DNA of 64,000 nt from Boseongicola sp. SB0665_bin_10 (GTDB taxonomy: Bacteria; Pseudomonadota; Alphaproteobacteria; Rhodobacterales; Rhodobacteraceae): contig VXSG01000097.1 in NCBI GenBank assembly GCA_009838075.1, positions 98,079 to 162,078 on the forward strand. The letters run 5' to 3'. Each line of letters begins with the position of its first letter. Within the stretch, counting starts at the first letter, position 1. Positions 27,512 through 35,835 of the stretch are shown here, one piece after another. A program made the position numbers and the translations under genes. A model generated the notes under the pieces. That model saw only the letters and a program-made list of their open reading frames with translations. It had not been told where the DNA came from and did no database searches.

Positions 27512-30040
27512 ATGGAAGATTTTGTTGCCGTGGACGCGAATGCTCCGGTCGCGACCGAGACGCATGGGGAGCGGGCGAAGTGCCTGCAACGGCTCATTCG
27601 GCTGGACTTGCCGGTTCCCGCATCGATTGCGCTGTCCTTTGCAACAGTGCGGTCCATTGCATCAGGCGGCACCATGGACGCGGGGAAGGTGTTGGCGCAT
27701 TTTGGCAAGGCTCCGTTCGTTTCGGTGCGACCGTCTTCCGGCGATCCGGAGTGGGGCGGTCCCGAGGCGATCCTGAATATCGGCATGAATGATGCCCGTC
27801 ATGCGGAATTTGCCAGCCTCCTTGGTCCGGAGGCGGCCGACCGCCTCTACAGCCGCTTCGTGCAGACCTACTCGGTGCAGGTTGCGCATCTTGATCCGGA
27901 TGCCTTCGAGGCTGCCAGGGAAGCGGATGCCGAGACCCTGAGATCCATGCTCGATGCCTATGAGGCCGAAATGGACGAGCCCTTTCCGCAGGATCCAGAG
28001 CGCCAGCTCACGGATGTACTAAAGTCCATGGCCCGGGCGTGGGAAGGCACATCGGCCCGCCTTCTGCGCCAGGCGCGCGGCGCGCCGCCCGATGCGGGAC
28101 TCGGACTTGTCGTGCAAGCCATGGCAGCGGGTCTCGGGCCGCCGGAATCGGGTTCCGGCGCGATTCAGTTTGTTTCCGGCGATACGGGTGAGGCGCAGAT
28201 CAACGGCCGATACCTGGGCCAGAGCCAGGGTCGCGACGCGTTGCGGAGCAAGGACGCGATTTGCCTAGCGCGCAATTCCCGAGGAGCGTCACTGGAAGAT
28301 CTCTGTCCGGAAGCTTTCGCCGAACTGGTCAGCTTCGGGGCGACGTGTCGTGAAGGGCTGCGCGAGGAAATGCAGATCGAATTCGCCTTGGTTGGGGGTG
28401 AGCTGAGCGTTCTTGATGCAATCCCCGTCCAGCGCCAGCCGCAAGCGGAGGTCCGCATTGCAGTCACGCTCGCGAACGACGAAGTGATTTCGAAGGACGA
28501 GGCTGTCTCGAGGATTGAACCCGGGCTTCTCACGCAACTGATGCATCGCCAGGTGGACCCTTCCGCGCAAAGGGACGTGCTGGCCATTGGCGTTGCCGCA
28601 AGCCCGGGCGCCGCAACGGGCAAGCTCGTATTCACGTCGGCGGCAGCGCAGGCGGCCCATGCCCGGGGCGAGCCCGCGATTCTCGTGCGGCGCGAAACCT
28701 CGCCCGAGGACATTCGTGGAATGCATGCGGCAGTCGGTGTCCTGACCGAAAGGGGCGGCATGACAAGTCACGCCGCGATGGTTGCGAGAGGCCTTGGCCT
28801 TCCAGGTGTCGTCGGGGCCTCGGGAATCGTGCTCAACCGTCGAGACAGGAGCCTGACCGCCGAGGACGGGCGCGTCTTCAAGGCGGGAGATTGCGTGACC
28901 ATCGATGGAACCTCGGGAACTGCCCTGGCCGGCGAGGTGCCGTTGCTTGAACCTTCTCAGGGCGAAGCGTTTCGGACGATCCTGGACTGGGCGGACGAGG
29001 CAAGGGACATCCGCGTCAGGGCCAATGCAGACACATATTCCGAGGCAAGGGTCGCCCTCGCGTTCGAAGCCGAGGGCATCGGGCTTTGCCGAACCGAGCA
29101 CATGTTCTTTGAAGAGGATCGCCTTACGCTGATGCGCGAGATGATCTTTGCGGGGAACGGGGAGGGGCGGGCCGCCTCGCTCGAGCGTCTCGTGTCATTG
29201 CAGGTCGAGGATTTCACGCAACTGTTCGACCTGATGGAGTGCAAGCCCGTCTGCATCCGGCTGTTCGACCCGCCGCTTCACGAATTCCTGCCGAAGAGCC
29301 GCGACGGGCTGCGCGACCTGGCGGACGCGATGAACCTTCCGCTGTCCGAGGTGACACGCCATGTTGATGCGCTGGAGGAATTCAACCCAATGCTCGGGTT
29401 GAGGGGCGTGCGTCTCGGCGTCACGATTCCCGAGATCTACGAGGCGCAGGCCGAAGCCATTTTCCTTGCTACGATCCACGCGAGCAGGCCCGAGCGTCCG
29501 GTGGTGCCCGAGATCATGATCCCGTTGGTCTCTGCAAGCCGCGAGGTTGAACTGGTGCGCAGCCGGATCGAGGGGGTGGCGGCCGCGGTGCGAACACGCA
29601 TGGGCGTCCAGTTCGACTACAAGCTGGGCGTCATGGTCGAAACGCCGCGGGCTGCGCTCAGAGCGGATGAAATCGCGCCGCAGGTCGCGTTTCTGAGCTT
29701 CGGCACCAATGACCTGACGCAGATGACCTATGGTCTTTCCCGGGACGACGCGGGCCGGTTCATGGCGGATTATGTGCGACTCGGGGTGTTTCCGGAGGAT
29801 CCGTTCCATCATCTGGACATGGACGGCGTTGGGGAACTCCTGTCATTGGGGGCGGATCGTGCAAGGGGATCCAATCCCGACCTGGTCCTTTCCATCTGTG
29901 GCGAGCATGGCGGAGACCAGGATTCGATCGCCTTTTGCCGCGCGGCGGGATTCGACTACGTAAGCTGCTCGCCATTCCGTGTTCCCGTGGCACGGCTTGC
30001 AGCCGCGCAGATCGCGATTTCCGAGCGAAATGCGACGTGA
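27512..30040 (+). CDS. Pyruvate phosphate dikinase-like PEP-utilising enzyme
   Basis: 842 residues. The swivelling phosphohistidine domain is intact (LTERGGMTSHAAMVARGLGLP), as is the C-terminal PEP/pyruvate barrel (LCRTEHMFFEEDR, MLGLRGVRLG, SFGTNDLTQMTYGLSRDD, CGEHGGD with the catalytic Cys). The N-terminal ATP-grasp domain is strongly divergent: the usual GGKGANL start is replaced by HGERAKCL, and the conserved Ser-Met-Pro-Gly-Met-Met-Asp-Thr loop by a sequence reading SSGDPEWGGPEAILN. ATP use may therefore be altered or lost. ATG 27512 is chosen because homology starts there; an upstream ATG at 27401 is possible. It lies 491 bp after glyS. A true PPDK, interconverting pyruvate and PEP, is not assured. 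Confidence 0.8.
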   Translation: MEDFVAVDANAPVATETHGERAKCLQRLIRLDLPVPASIALSFATVRSIASGGTMDAGKVLAHFGKAPFVSVRPSSGDPEWGGPEAILNIGMNDARHAEFASLLGPEAADRLYSRFVQTYSVQVAHLDPDAFEAAREADAETLRSMLDAYEAEMDEPFPQDPERQLTDVLKSMARAWEGTSARLLRQARGAPPDAGLGLVVQAMAAGLGPPESGSGAIQFVSGDTGEAQINGRYLGQSQGRDALRSKDAICLARNSRGASLEDLCPEAFAELVSFGATCREGLREEMQIEFALVGGELSVLDAIPVQRQPQAEVRIAVTLANDEVISKDEAVSRIEPGLLTQLMHRQVDPSAQRDVLAIGVAASPGAATGKLVFTSAAAQAAHARGEPAILVRRETSPEDIRGMHAAVGVLTERGGMTSHAAMVARGLGLPGVVGASGIVLNRRDRSLTAEDGRVFKAGDCVTIDGTSGTALAGEVPLLEPSQGEAFRTILDWADEARDIRVRANADTYSEARVALAFEAEGIGLCRTEHMFFEEDRLTLMREMIFAGNGEGRAASLERLVSLQVEDFTQLFDLMECKPVCIRLFDPPLHEFLPKSRDGLRDLADAMNLPLSEVTRHVDALEEFNPMLGLRGVRLGVTIPEIYEAQAEAIFLATIHASRPERPVVPEIMIPLVSASREVELVRSRIEGVAAAVRTRMGVQFDYKLGVMVETPRAALRADEIAPQVAFLSFGTNDLTQMTYGLSRDDAGRFMADYVRLGVFPEDPFHHLDMDGVGELLSLGADRARGSNPDLVLSICGEHGGDQDSIAFCRAAGFDYVSCSPFRVPVARLAAAQIAISERNAT

Positions 30041-30240
30041 CTGGCTCGCGATCCCGGTCTTGCGACCGTGATTCATGCTGCGCCGGACCGGCGACTTGCC
30101 ATTTTCTGGCGAGCGCGCACTTGCGCGGGGCAGGTTGCCGGGCGCAGGCTGTTGTTGCGGGATTCGCCACCCGGTGGCGACATGCCGCCTGTGCCGCACC
30201 GCGCCACCTGCCATGATGCTCATTGCAGAAGGGAATTCGA

Positions 30241-30648
30241 ATGATCGGCCAGCTCAACCATGTTGCAATCGCGGTTCCCGACCTGGAGGCCGCGGTGCGG
30301 CAGTACAGGGATGTGCTCGGGGCAAGCGTCGGCGCCCCGCAGGATGAGCCGGATCATGGCGTCACCGTCGTATTCATCACCTTGCCAAACACCAGGATTG
30401 AACTGCTCCATCCACTCGGCGACGACTCGCCGATTGCGAGTTTCCTCGAGAGGAATCCAGCCGGCGGCATTCATCACTTGTGCTACGAGGTTCAGGACAT
30501 CCAGGTCGCGGCCGATTCAATGAGGTCCGCGGGAGCGCGCGTCTTGGGCGACGGGGAACCGAAGATCGGGGCTCACGGCAATCCCGTGCTGTTTCTTCAC
30601 CCAAAGGACTTCAATGGCACCTTGATCGAGTTGGAAGAGGCCGGATGA
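30241..30648 (+). CDS. mce: Methylmalonyl-CoA epimerase
   Basis: 135 residues of the vicinal-oxygen-chelate fold. It interconverts (2R)- and (2S)-methylmalonyl-CoA between propionyl-CoA carboxylase and the B12-dependent mutase. Metal ligands are visible as LNHVAIAVPDLEAA (His), GIHHLCYEV (His) and GTLIELEE (Glu), matching the family order. ATG 30241 has AAGGGA upstream and gives the usual length. Its stop overlaps the DUF1467 start by 4 nt. Typical Rhodobacterales neighbourhood. Confidence 0.94.
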   Translation: MIGQLNHVAIAVPDLEAAVRQYRDVLGASVGAPQDEPDHGVTVVFITLPNTRIELLHPLGDDSPIASFLERNPAGGIHHLCYEVQDIQVAADSMRSAGARVLGDGEPKIGAHGNPVLFLHPKDFNGTLIELEEAG

Positions 30649-30932
30649 GCGTCCTTTCTGCCATCGTCCTGCTTGCGGTCGTCTGGTTCATGGTCCTGTT
30701 TGTCGTGCTTCCAATTCGCCTCAAGACGCAGGGCGACGTTGGCGAACGGGTAGAGGGCACGCACGCGGGCGCTCCGGCATCGTCATTTTCCATGCGCCGC
30801 AAGCTAAAGATCACGACGCTCTGGGCAGCGCTGATATGGGCGCTGATTGCCTCTGTCATACTCTGGGGAGGGTTCACGGTCAGGGACATCGACTTTTTTG
30901 ACCGGATGGGGCCTGCCGACATTGCCGGGTAA
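30645..30932 (+). CDS. DUF1467 family membrane protein
   Basis: 95 residues with two hydrophobic helices (residues ~3-24 and ~61-79) and the family signature WFMVLFVVLPIRLKTQGD followed by GTHAGAP. DUF1467 proteins are short inner-membrane proteins found next to methylmalonyl-CoA epimerase in Rhodobacterales; their role is unknown. ATG 30645 overlaps the mce stop (ATGA), so translation is likely coupled. Confidence 0.9.
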   Translation: MSVLSAIVLLAVVWFMVLFVVLPIRLKTQGDVGERVEGTHAGAPASSFSMRRKLKITTLWAALIWALIASVILWGGFTVRDIDFFDRMGPADIAG

Positions 30933-31467
30933 CATCGGTGCCGATTTCACAATGGGGCCTGCCCGGCTCTCGGATTGGCGTGTTGCAGATTCGTTGCGTG
31001 ATCGAGCAGCCTCGGTTCGCTGCGGCAGGTTCGCGCGATTGCAGTTGGCCCGCGACATGCACGCGGATGCATGGTCAGGCGAACAAGATCAGACCGGCCA
31101 GGTCGAATTCCATTCGCCGGGCATGGTTCGCTCAGGCGTGGTTGTCCGTGCCGGTCCCAGGCAGCGGTGCGTCAAATTGGGCCGTCCTCGCGTTCGCCAG
31201 CGACGCCGACGAAGCCGTCATCGCGGGGCCGCTCGGCAAGCCCGGCCTTGCCGGCACGGACTTCTCCGGAACCGGACTGCGCATGGTCTGCCAGCTGCCG
31301 GAAGTCGCAAGGAACGCCAGGCAAGAGACATCACGTTCATTGCAGGAAGCTCGATCCGATGTCAGGACGGGTGCATGAGCTTGCCCGTTGCTGTGCGGAG
31401 CAACGAATTTGACACCGCCGAAGATCATGACGCAGAAAACCGCAAAGTTGCCGCAATCGGCCTTACG
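30933..31467. other. Intergenic region, DUF1467 to ureohydrolase (535 bp)
   Basis: Convergent gap. A plus-strand frame around 30938-31378 contains a protein-like stretch (WAVLAFASDADEAVIAGPLG) but no recognisable family, ribosome site or complete domain; it might be a decayed gene. Otherwise I see nothing. Confidence 0.45.
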
Positions 31468-32430
31468 TCAATTCGAGTCAGATTGCTGCCGCGCAATGAT
31501 TCCCATCGTTGCGGCCACCAATCTCGACACGGTCAGACCTCCGATCCCGTCCACGTCTGCCTCGGGCATGATCTCCACGAAATCGGCGGCAGCGATGCGG
31601 CCGCGTTCCGAAGCCGCAACGATCAATTCCAGGACCTGGTAATACGTTAACCCTCCCGGAGCTCGTCCGATGGTGTTTGGCGCGATGGACGGGTCCATGG
31701 CGTCGATGTCGATGCACAGAATGACCTCTGTCCCGGGATCAATTCGGTCGATCGCGGGCCCAAGGCCGCGACGATGGATGTCTGGGCCAGTGCAGAACTG
31801 CACGCCCCATGCCACGGCATCCTCGTAGTCCGATGAATGACCGGAACCAATGCCGCGCGCTCCTACCTGAATGATCTTCTTGACATGATCCATTTCGGAC
31901 GCCCGGCGCATTGTTGACGACAGCCCGTGGGTTTCTCCCATGTGACTGTCTCGCCAGTCGATGTGCGCATCGATCTGCAGAATGGTGTAGGACTTTCCGG
32001 AATCTCCCATCGCATCGATCATGGGGATCGGAACGGAATCGTCTCCGCCGATCAGGATGGGAACCACGCCGCGACTGACGATCATCGAAATCGCATCTCG
32101 GATGGTCTGCCGGTTTCCGGCAAAGTCGCTGTCGCTCCAAGGCAGATCGCCGCAATCGACCGCACGCCTGGTTCCCGAAGGAAAGGTCGGTCCACTGAGA
32201 TCGAAATTGTGGCGGTCGACATTGGCTGTCAGCGAGCCGCTGGCATGCCGAAGAGAATCCGGGCCGTTCCGGGCATAGGCACCAACCGAGCCGTATGGTG
32301 TCGCGCAGGGTGCGCCGACAAAAGCGGACGAGGCGTCAATCGTTGCAAGATCGTCGCAGGCGTCAAGGCCCAGAAATGTCCTGGCCTCCGTCGCCCCGAA
32401 CAAGGCGGCAAGATCCGGTTTGCCCGTCAT
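31468..32430 (-). CDS. Arginase/agmatinase-family ureohydrolase with GGDDS metal motif
   Basis: 320 residues of the ureohydrolase superfamily, which cleaves guanidino compounds to urea. The binuclear-metal motifs are QIDAHIDWRD (DAHxD) and CIDIDAMDPSIAP (DxDxxDP). The first motif reads ILIGGDDSVPIP, so the usual His of GGDHS is an Asp. It also has the APGGLTYYQ stretch typical of agmatinase-like members. ATG 32430 has an ideal GGAGGAG site. No nickel-insertion or arginine/agmatine genes lie beside it, so the substrate (agmatine, guanidine, guanidino acid) cannot be assigned. Confidence 0.85.
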   Translation of the reverse strand: MTGKPDLAALFGATEARTFLGLDACDDLATIDASSAFVGAPCATPYGSVGAYARNGPDSLRHASGSLTANVDRHNFDLSGPTFPSGTRRAVDCGDLPWSDSDFAGNRQTIRDAISMIVSRGVVPILIGGDDSVPIPMIDAMGDSGKSYTILQIDAHIDWRDSHMGETHGLSSTMRRASEMDHVKKIIQVGARGIGSGHSSDYEDAVAWGVQFCTGPDIHRRGLGPAIDRIDPGTEVILCIDIDAMDPSIAPNTIGRAPGGLTYYQVLELIVAASERGRIAAADFVEIMPEADVDGIGGLTVSRLVAATMGIIARQQSDSN

Positions 32431-32728
32431 GTCACACTCCTCCGACCTCGTCTTTCGTCAGGTTACAATCCGGCCTTCAGGTGTCTAGCGTCATTGTCGA
32501 ATTGCCGTTGCCGATCCAGAAGGAAGCGATGCGCGTACAGGCGCTGCCCGGGAGCCGATGTCTCGCCTGCCCAGGGCAACGCGACGGCGTCCGGAAGTGC
32601 CCGGAGCGGGACATGCAGGACCGCGACATTGCGCGTGAACGGGAACAGGATCGTCAACGGCCCATCGCAGGCAGCATGCGAAACCGCGGTCCGGGACCTG
32701 GCAAAGGGCGCCGGAAGTGCCCTCGGGA

Positions 32729-33307
32729 TCAGGATGCCACCCATTCGGTGATCGCGTCGAGGTCAGGACGCGGGCGATCCGGCGGAGCACTTGTCTCGCT
32801 GCCGACATGGATGACGCCGGCAATCCACTCGCCGGGCCCGAGTCCGAGATGCCGTTCCCGCCAGTCGCGATCGTGGCAGGCCCAGCCGGTGAGCCAGTTG
32901 GCGCCCCATCCGGCAGCGAGACATGCATTCAGGAGCTGCATGCAGACGGCGCCGGCAGACAGGGTCTGCTCGATTTCAGGAATCTTTTCGGAAGGTTTCG
33001 GGCATGCCACCACGGCTACCGCGAGGAGCGAGCGTGAATACTCGTCCACCGACTTGGCGATCTTTTCCGGCTCGATCCCAAGCGCCGCGCCCTTGTCGGG
33101 CAGCGTCAAGGCAAGTCGCTCGAGCGCCTTCTTTTCCAGGACGAGGAAGCGCCAGGGCTCCAGCTTGCCATGATCAGGAGATCGGGCGGCGACGGTGAGC
33201 AGGCGGCGAAGCGAATCGCGGTCGGGCGCCGGGGCCGCAAGCGTCTTTGCAGGACGCGACCGGCGCGTTTCGAGAAATCTTAGCACTTCAGGACGGGATC
33301 CGGGCAT
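32729..33307 (-). CDS. Nitroreductase family protein (YdjA-like)
   Basis: 192 residues of the FMN-dependent nitroreductase fold. The N-terminal RRSRPAKTLAAPAP and AARSPDHGKLEPWRF match the short YdjA-type branch, where R-R-S and S-P-D-H-G contact FMN; GAVCMQLLNACLAAGWGANWLTG is the central helix; LGLGPGEWIAGVIHVG is the last flavin-binding loop. ATG 33307 has AAGGAG upstream. It is 64 bp downstream of ychF on the same strand. The physiological substrate is unknown for this branch. Confidence 0.9.
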   Translation of the reverse strand: MPGSRPEVLRFLETRRSRPAKTLAAPAPDRDSLRRLLTVAARSPDHGKLEPWRFLVLEKKALERLALTLPDKGAALGIEPEKIAKSVDEYSRSLLAVAVVACPKPSEKIPEIEQTLSAGAVCMQLLNACLAAGWGANWLTGWACHDRDWRERHLGLGPGEWIAGVIHVGSETSAPPDRPRPDLDAITEWVAS

Positions 33308-33371
33308 GGGTTCTCCTTGGATGTCCGCGCAGACAGGCTTGGCCGGATCGGACCGCTGGAATCCACGCCGC

Positions 33372-34469
33372 CTACGCCGAATGCAGGAAATGCAACACAT
33401 CGCCCTCCTTGACAACATAGTTCCGGCCTTCGGCACGGAGCTTTCCGGCATCTCGTGCGCCGCTCTCTCCGCCAAGTTCAACGTAGTCCGCGAAGCTTGC
33501 CGTCTCGGCTCGGATGAAACCCCTCTCGAAGTCGCTGTGGACGACTCCGGCGGCCTGGTGGGCGCGCGCGCCCCTTTGCACGGTCCAGGCACGCGCCTCC
33601 TTCGGGTTGGCCGTGAAGAAGGTCTGCAGACCCAGAAGCTCGTAGCCTGCACGCACCAGGCGATCCAGGCCCGGCTCCTCAAGGTGCATTTCCGCGAGGA
33701 ACATTGCCGCCTCTTCAGGCTCAAGCTGGCTGAGGTCCTCCTCGATCTTGGCTGAAATCGCGACCGACGCCGCATGCTGGCCCGCTGCCATCCGCTCGAC
33801 GGCTGCGGCGTGTTCGTTGCCCGCAGCCGCCGCGTCCTCAGACACGTTGCAAACATAGAGCACGGGCTTTGCGGTCAGAAGCTGCAGCGTTTTCCACGCG
33901 TTCTTCTTGTCTTCCGCGACCTCGACCGTTCGCGCTGGCTGGCCGGATTCGAGGGCTGCTCTGGCCGCCGTCAGGAGGCCTTCCTGCATGATGGCCTCCG
34001 TGTCTCCGCCTCTCACCTTGCGGGCAATGTTCTGCAAGCGCCTCTCGACTGATTCGAGATCGGCAAGCATGAGTTCCGTGTCCACTGTTCCTGCGTCCGC
34101 CAAGGGGTCGATGCGACCCTCGACATGGGTCACATCGGCGTTGTCAAAGCAGCGCAGCACATGCGCGATTGCATCAACCTCCCGGATATTGGCCAAAAAC
34201 TGGTTGCCGAGACCTTCGCCCATCGATGCGCCTTTCACGAGGCCGGCGATGTCAACGAAGGTCATCCGGGCCGGGATCACGGCTTGGCTTCGCGCGATGT
34301 CCGCCAACCTGGAAAGGCGATTGTCCGGGACGGCGACTTCCCCGACATTGGGCTGAATCGTGCAGAACGGGAAGTTCGCGGCCTGAGCCGCTGCGGTCCT
34401 GGTGAGAGCGTTGAAGAGGGTGGACTTGCCCACGTTCGGCAATCCGACAATCCCGGTTCTGAAGCCCAC
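33372..34469 (-). CDS. ychF: Redox-regulated ATPase YchF (Obg family)
   Basis: 365 residues, exactly the family length. Translation-associated P-loop protein that prefers ATP. G1 is GIVGLPNVGKSTLFNAL, G3 DIAGLVKGASMGEGLGN, and the altered G4 (CNVSE in place of NKxD) is the YchF hallmark; a C-terminal TGS domain ends in YVVKEGDVLHFLHS. The start is a GTG at 34469 with GAGGGGGA upstream; no ATG gives the conserved MGFRTGIVGLPN start. It lacks the usual pth neighbour. Confidence 0.95.
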   Translation of the reverse strand: MGFRTGIVGLPNVGKSTLFNALTRTAAAQAANFPFCTIQPNVGEVAVPDNRLSRLADIARSQAVIPARMTFVDIAGLVKGASMGEGLGNQFLANIREVDAIAHVLRCFDNADVTHVEGRIDPLADAGTVDTELMLADLESVERRLQNIARKVRGGDTEAIMQEGLLTAARAALESGQPARTVEVAEDKKNAWKTLQLLTAKPVLYVCNVSEDAAAAGNEHAAAVERMAAGQHAASVAISAKIEEDLSQLEPEEAAMFLAEMHLEEPGLDRLVRAGYELLGLQTFFTANPKEARAWTVQRGARAHQAAGVVHSDFERGFIRAETASFADYVELGGESGARDAGKLRAEGRNYVVKEGDVLHFLHSA

Positions 34470-35015
34470 GATGCATCCCCCTCGCGTGTCGCCACGGGGC
34501 AATATCCGGCGCCCGCCTTCCGTGCAAGGCGTGGTGCGGCGAAACCAGGCCAAGGCGTGCGGGCGGCCTGTCAATGGCGCGAGGCGGAGGCCGGGCACGT
34601 CATCGGCCGCATCCCGGCCGGACCCGGCGTCAGGACGACGTGGCACGGCGCCGCCTCCGAAACGGCCCGCGGATGCACTTCCCGTGCCTCGACGACGCGC
34701 ACCGGCCGGCGAGGTGTTCGAACTCGGCAGGCGCGGAAAGGCCTTTCGGAACGGAAGCCGTCGCCGTAGCCGGCGGCGAGGTTCACCGGGCATCGCGTGC
34801 CAGCGCGCATTGCGGTCGCCTTGCTCGCAAGGGCGCCGACGAGGCATGCCAGGCGAGGACTGCAATTCCACGGCTCCCGCCAGGTCCGAAATCCCTTCGG
34901 CGGTTTCGCGCGAGAACTTCTTGAGACGGATCGGGGCATCGCCGAGGATTGTCAGTCACGCCCATACGCTACAGAAATGCAGGGGCGCGCAAGCCACGAA
35001 GCAAAGGAGGATGCC
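34470..35015. other. Intergenic region, ychF to enoyl-CoA hydratase (546 bp)
   Basis: Divergent promoter region, very GC-rich. Open frames on both strands are composition artefacts without family resemblance. No RNA gene recognised. Confidence 0.45.
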
Positions 35016-35831
35016 ATGACCGGATTGATAGAAGTGTCACAGCGTGAGCGCGTTCTGGAAGTGGCAATGAACCGCCCGCCGGTAAACGCGATCAATCTGG
35101 ATCTCAGCACGCAAATGTATCATGCGTTCAAGCGGTTGAGCGAAGATGACCAGCTGCGCGTAGGCCTGCTGTTCAGTGCCGGCAACGACAGGAACATCTT
35201 TTCCGCAGGCTGGGATCTCAAGGCCTTTGCCGCAGGAGAGGGCGTCGATGACGCAAACGGGTTCGATCTGGGTCCCGGCGGGCTTGGCGGACTGCCGGAA
35301 TACTTCGATCTCTACAAGCCCGTGGTCGTGGCGCTTGCAGGCGGTGCCGTTGGCGGCGGGTTTGAACTGGCCCTCGGCGGCGACGTGATCATCTGCGCCG
35401 AGGACGCCTATTTCTGGTTGCCCGAAATGCAGCGCGGATTCCTGCCGGATGGTGGGGCGATCCAGAAGCTGCATCACCGAATTCCCTGGAACGTGGCGAT
35501 GGACCTGATCCTGACCGGGCGCAAGATGTTTGCCGATGAGGCCAGGCACTGGGGTCTCGTGCGCGATGTGGTGCCGGCTGACCAGTTGAAGGACCACGCA
35601 CGCGGCGTCGCGGACACGATTGCGCAGGGTGCGCCCTTGGTCGCGGGGGCGCTCAAGGAATACATGCGCAGATATGGCCATCGCTCCGTCGAGGAAAGCC
35701 ACGCAGCGGTGCGCCGGGCCTGGGTCGGGCAGAGCGACATGCCGCTCTATGAGAGGATGATCCAGTCCGACGACTTCACCGAAGGCTCCGTTGCATTTGC
35801 CGAAAGGCGCGATCCCGAATTCAAGGGCTGA
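35016..35831 (+). CDS. Enoyl-CoA hydratase/isomerase family protein (CaiD-like)
   Basis: 271 residues of the crotonase fold. The oxyanion-hole segments are NIFSAGWDLKAFA and LAGGAVGGGFELALGGDVIICAED, and the catalytic-loop region is YFWLPEMQRGFLPDGGA. The strong aromatic YFWLPEM stretch resembles crotonobetainyl-CoA hydratases (CaiD). ATG 35016 has a perfect AAGGAGG site. The NDP-forming acyl-CoA synthetase gene begins 4 nt after its stop, so the two form an operon and probably act on the same acyl-CoA. Carnitine/crotonobetaine breakdown is a fair guess, not established. Confidence 0.88.
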   Translation: MTGLIEVSQRERVLEVAMNRPPVNAINLDLSTQMYHAFKRLSEDDQLRVGLLFSAGNDRNIFSAGWDLKAFAAGEGVDDANGFDLGPGGLGGLPEYFDLYKPVVVALAGGAVGGGFELALGGDVIICAEDAYFWLPEMQRGFLPDGGAIQKLHHRIPWNVAMDLILTGRKMFADEARHWGLVRDVVPADQLKDHARGVADTIAQGAPLVAGALKEYMRRYGHRSVEESHAAVRRAWVGQSDMPLYERMIQSDDFTEGSVAFAERRDPEFKG

Positions 35832-35835
35832 TCGC

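Noticed and set aside
34571..34939. Open frames on both strands upstream of ychF
   Set aside because: Both strands are open because the region is very GC-rich; neither encodes recognisable protein.
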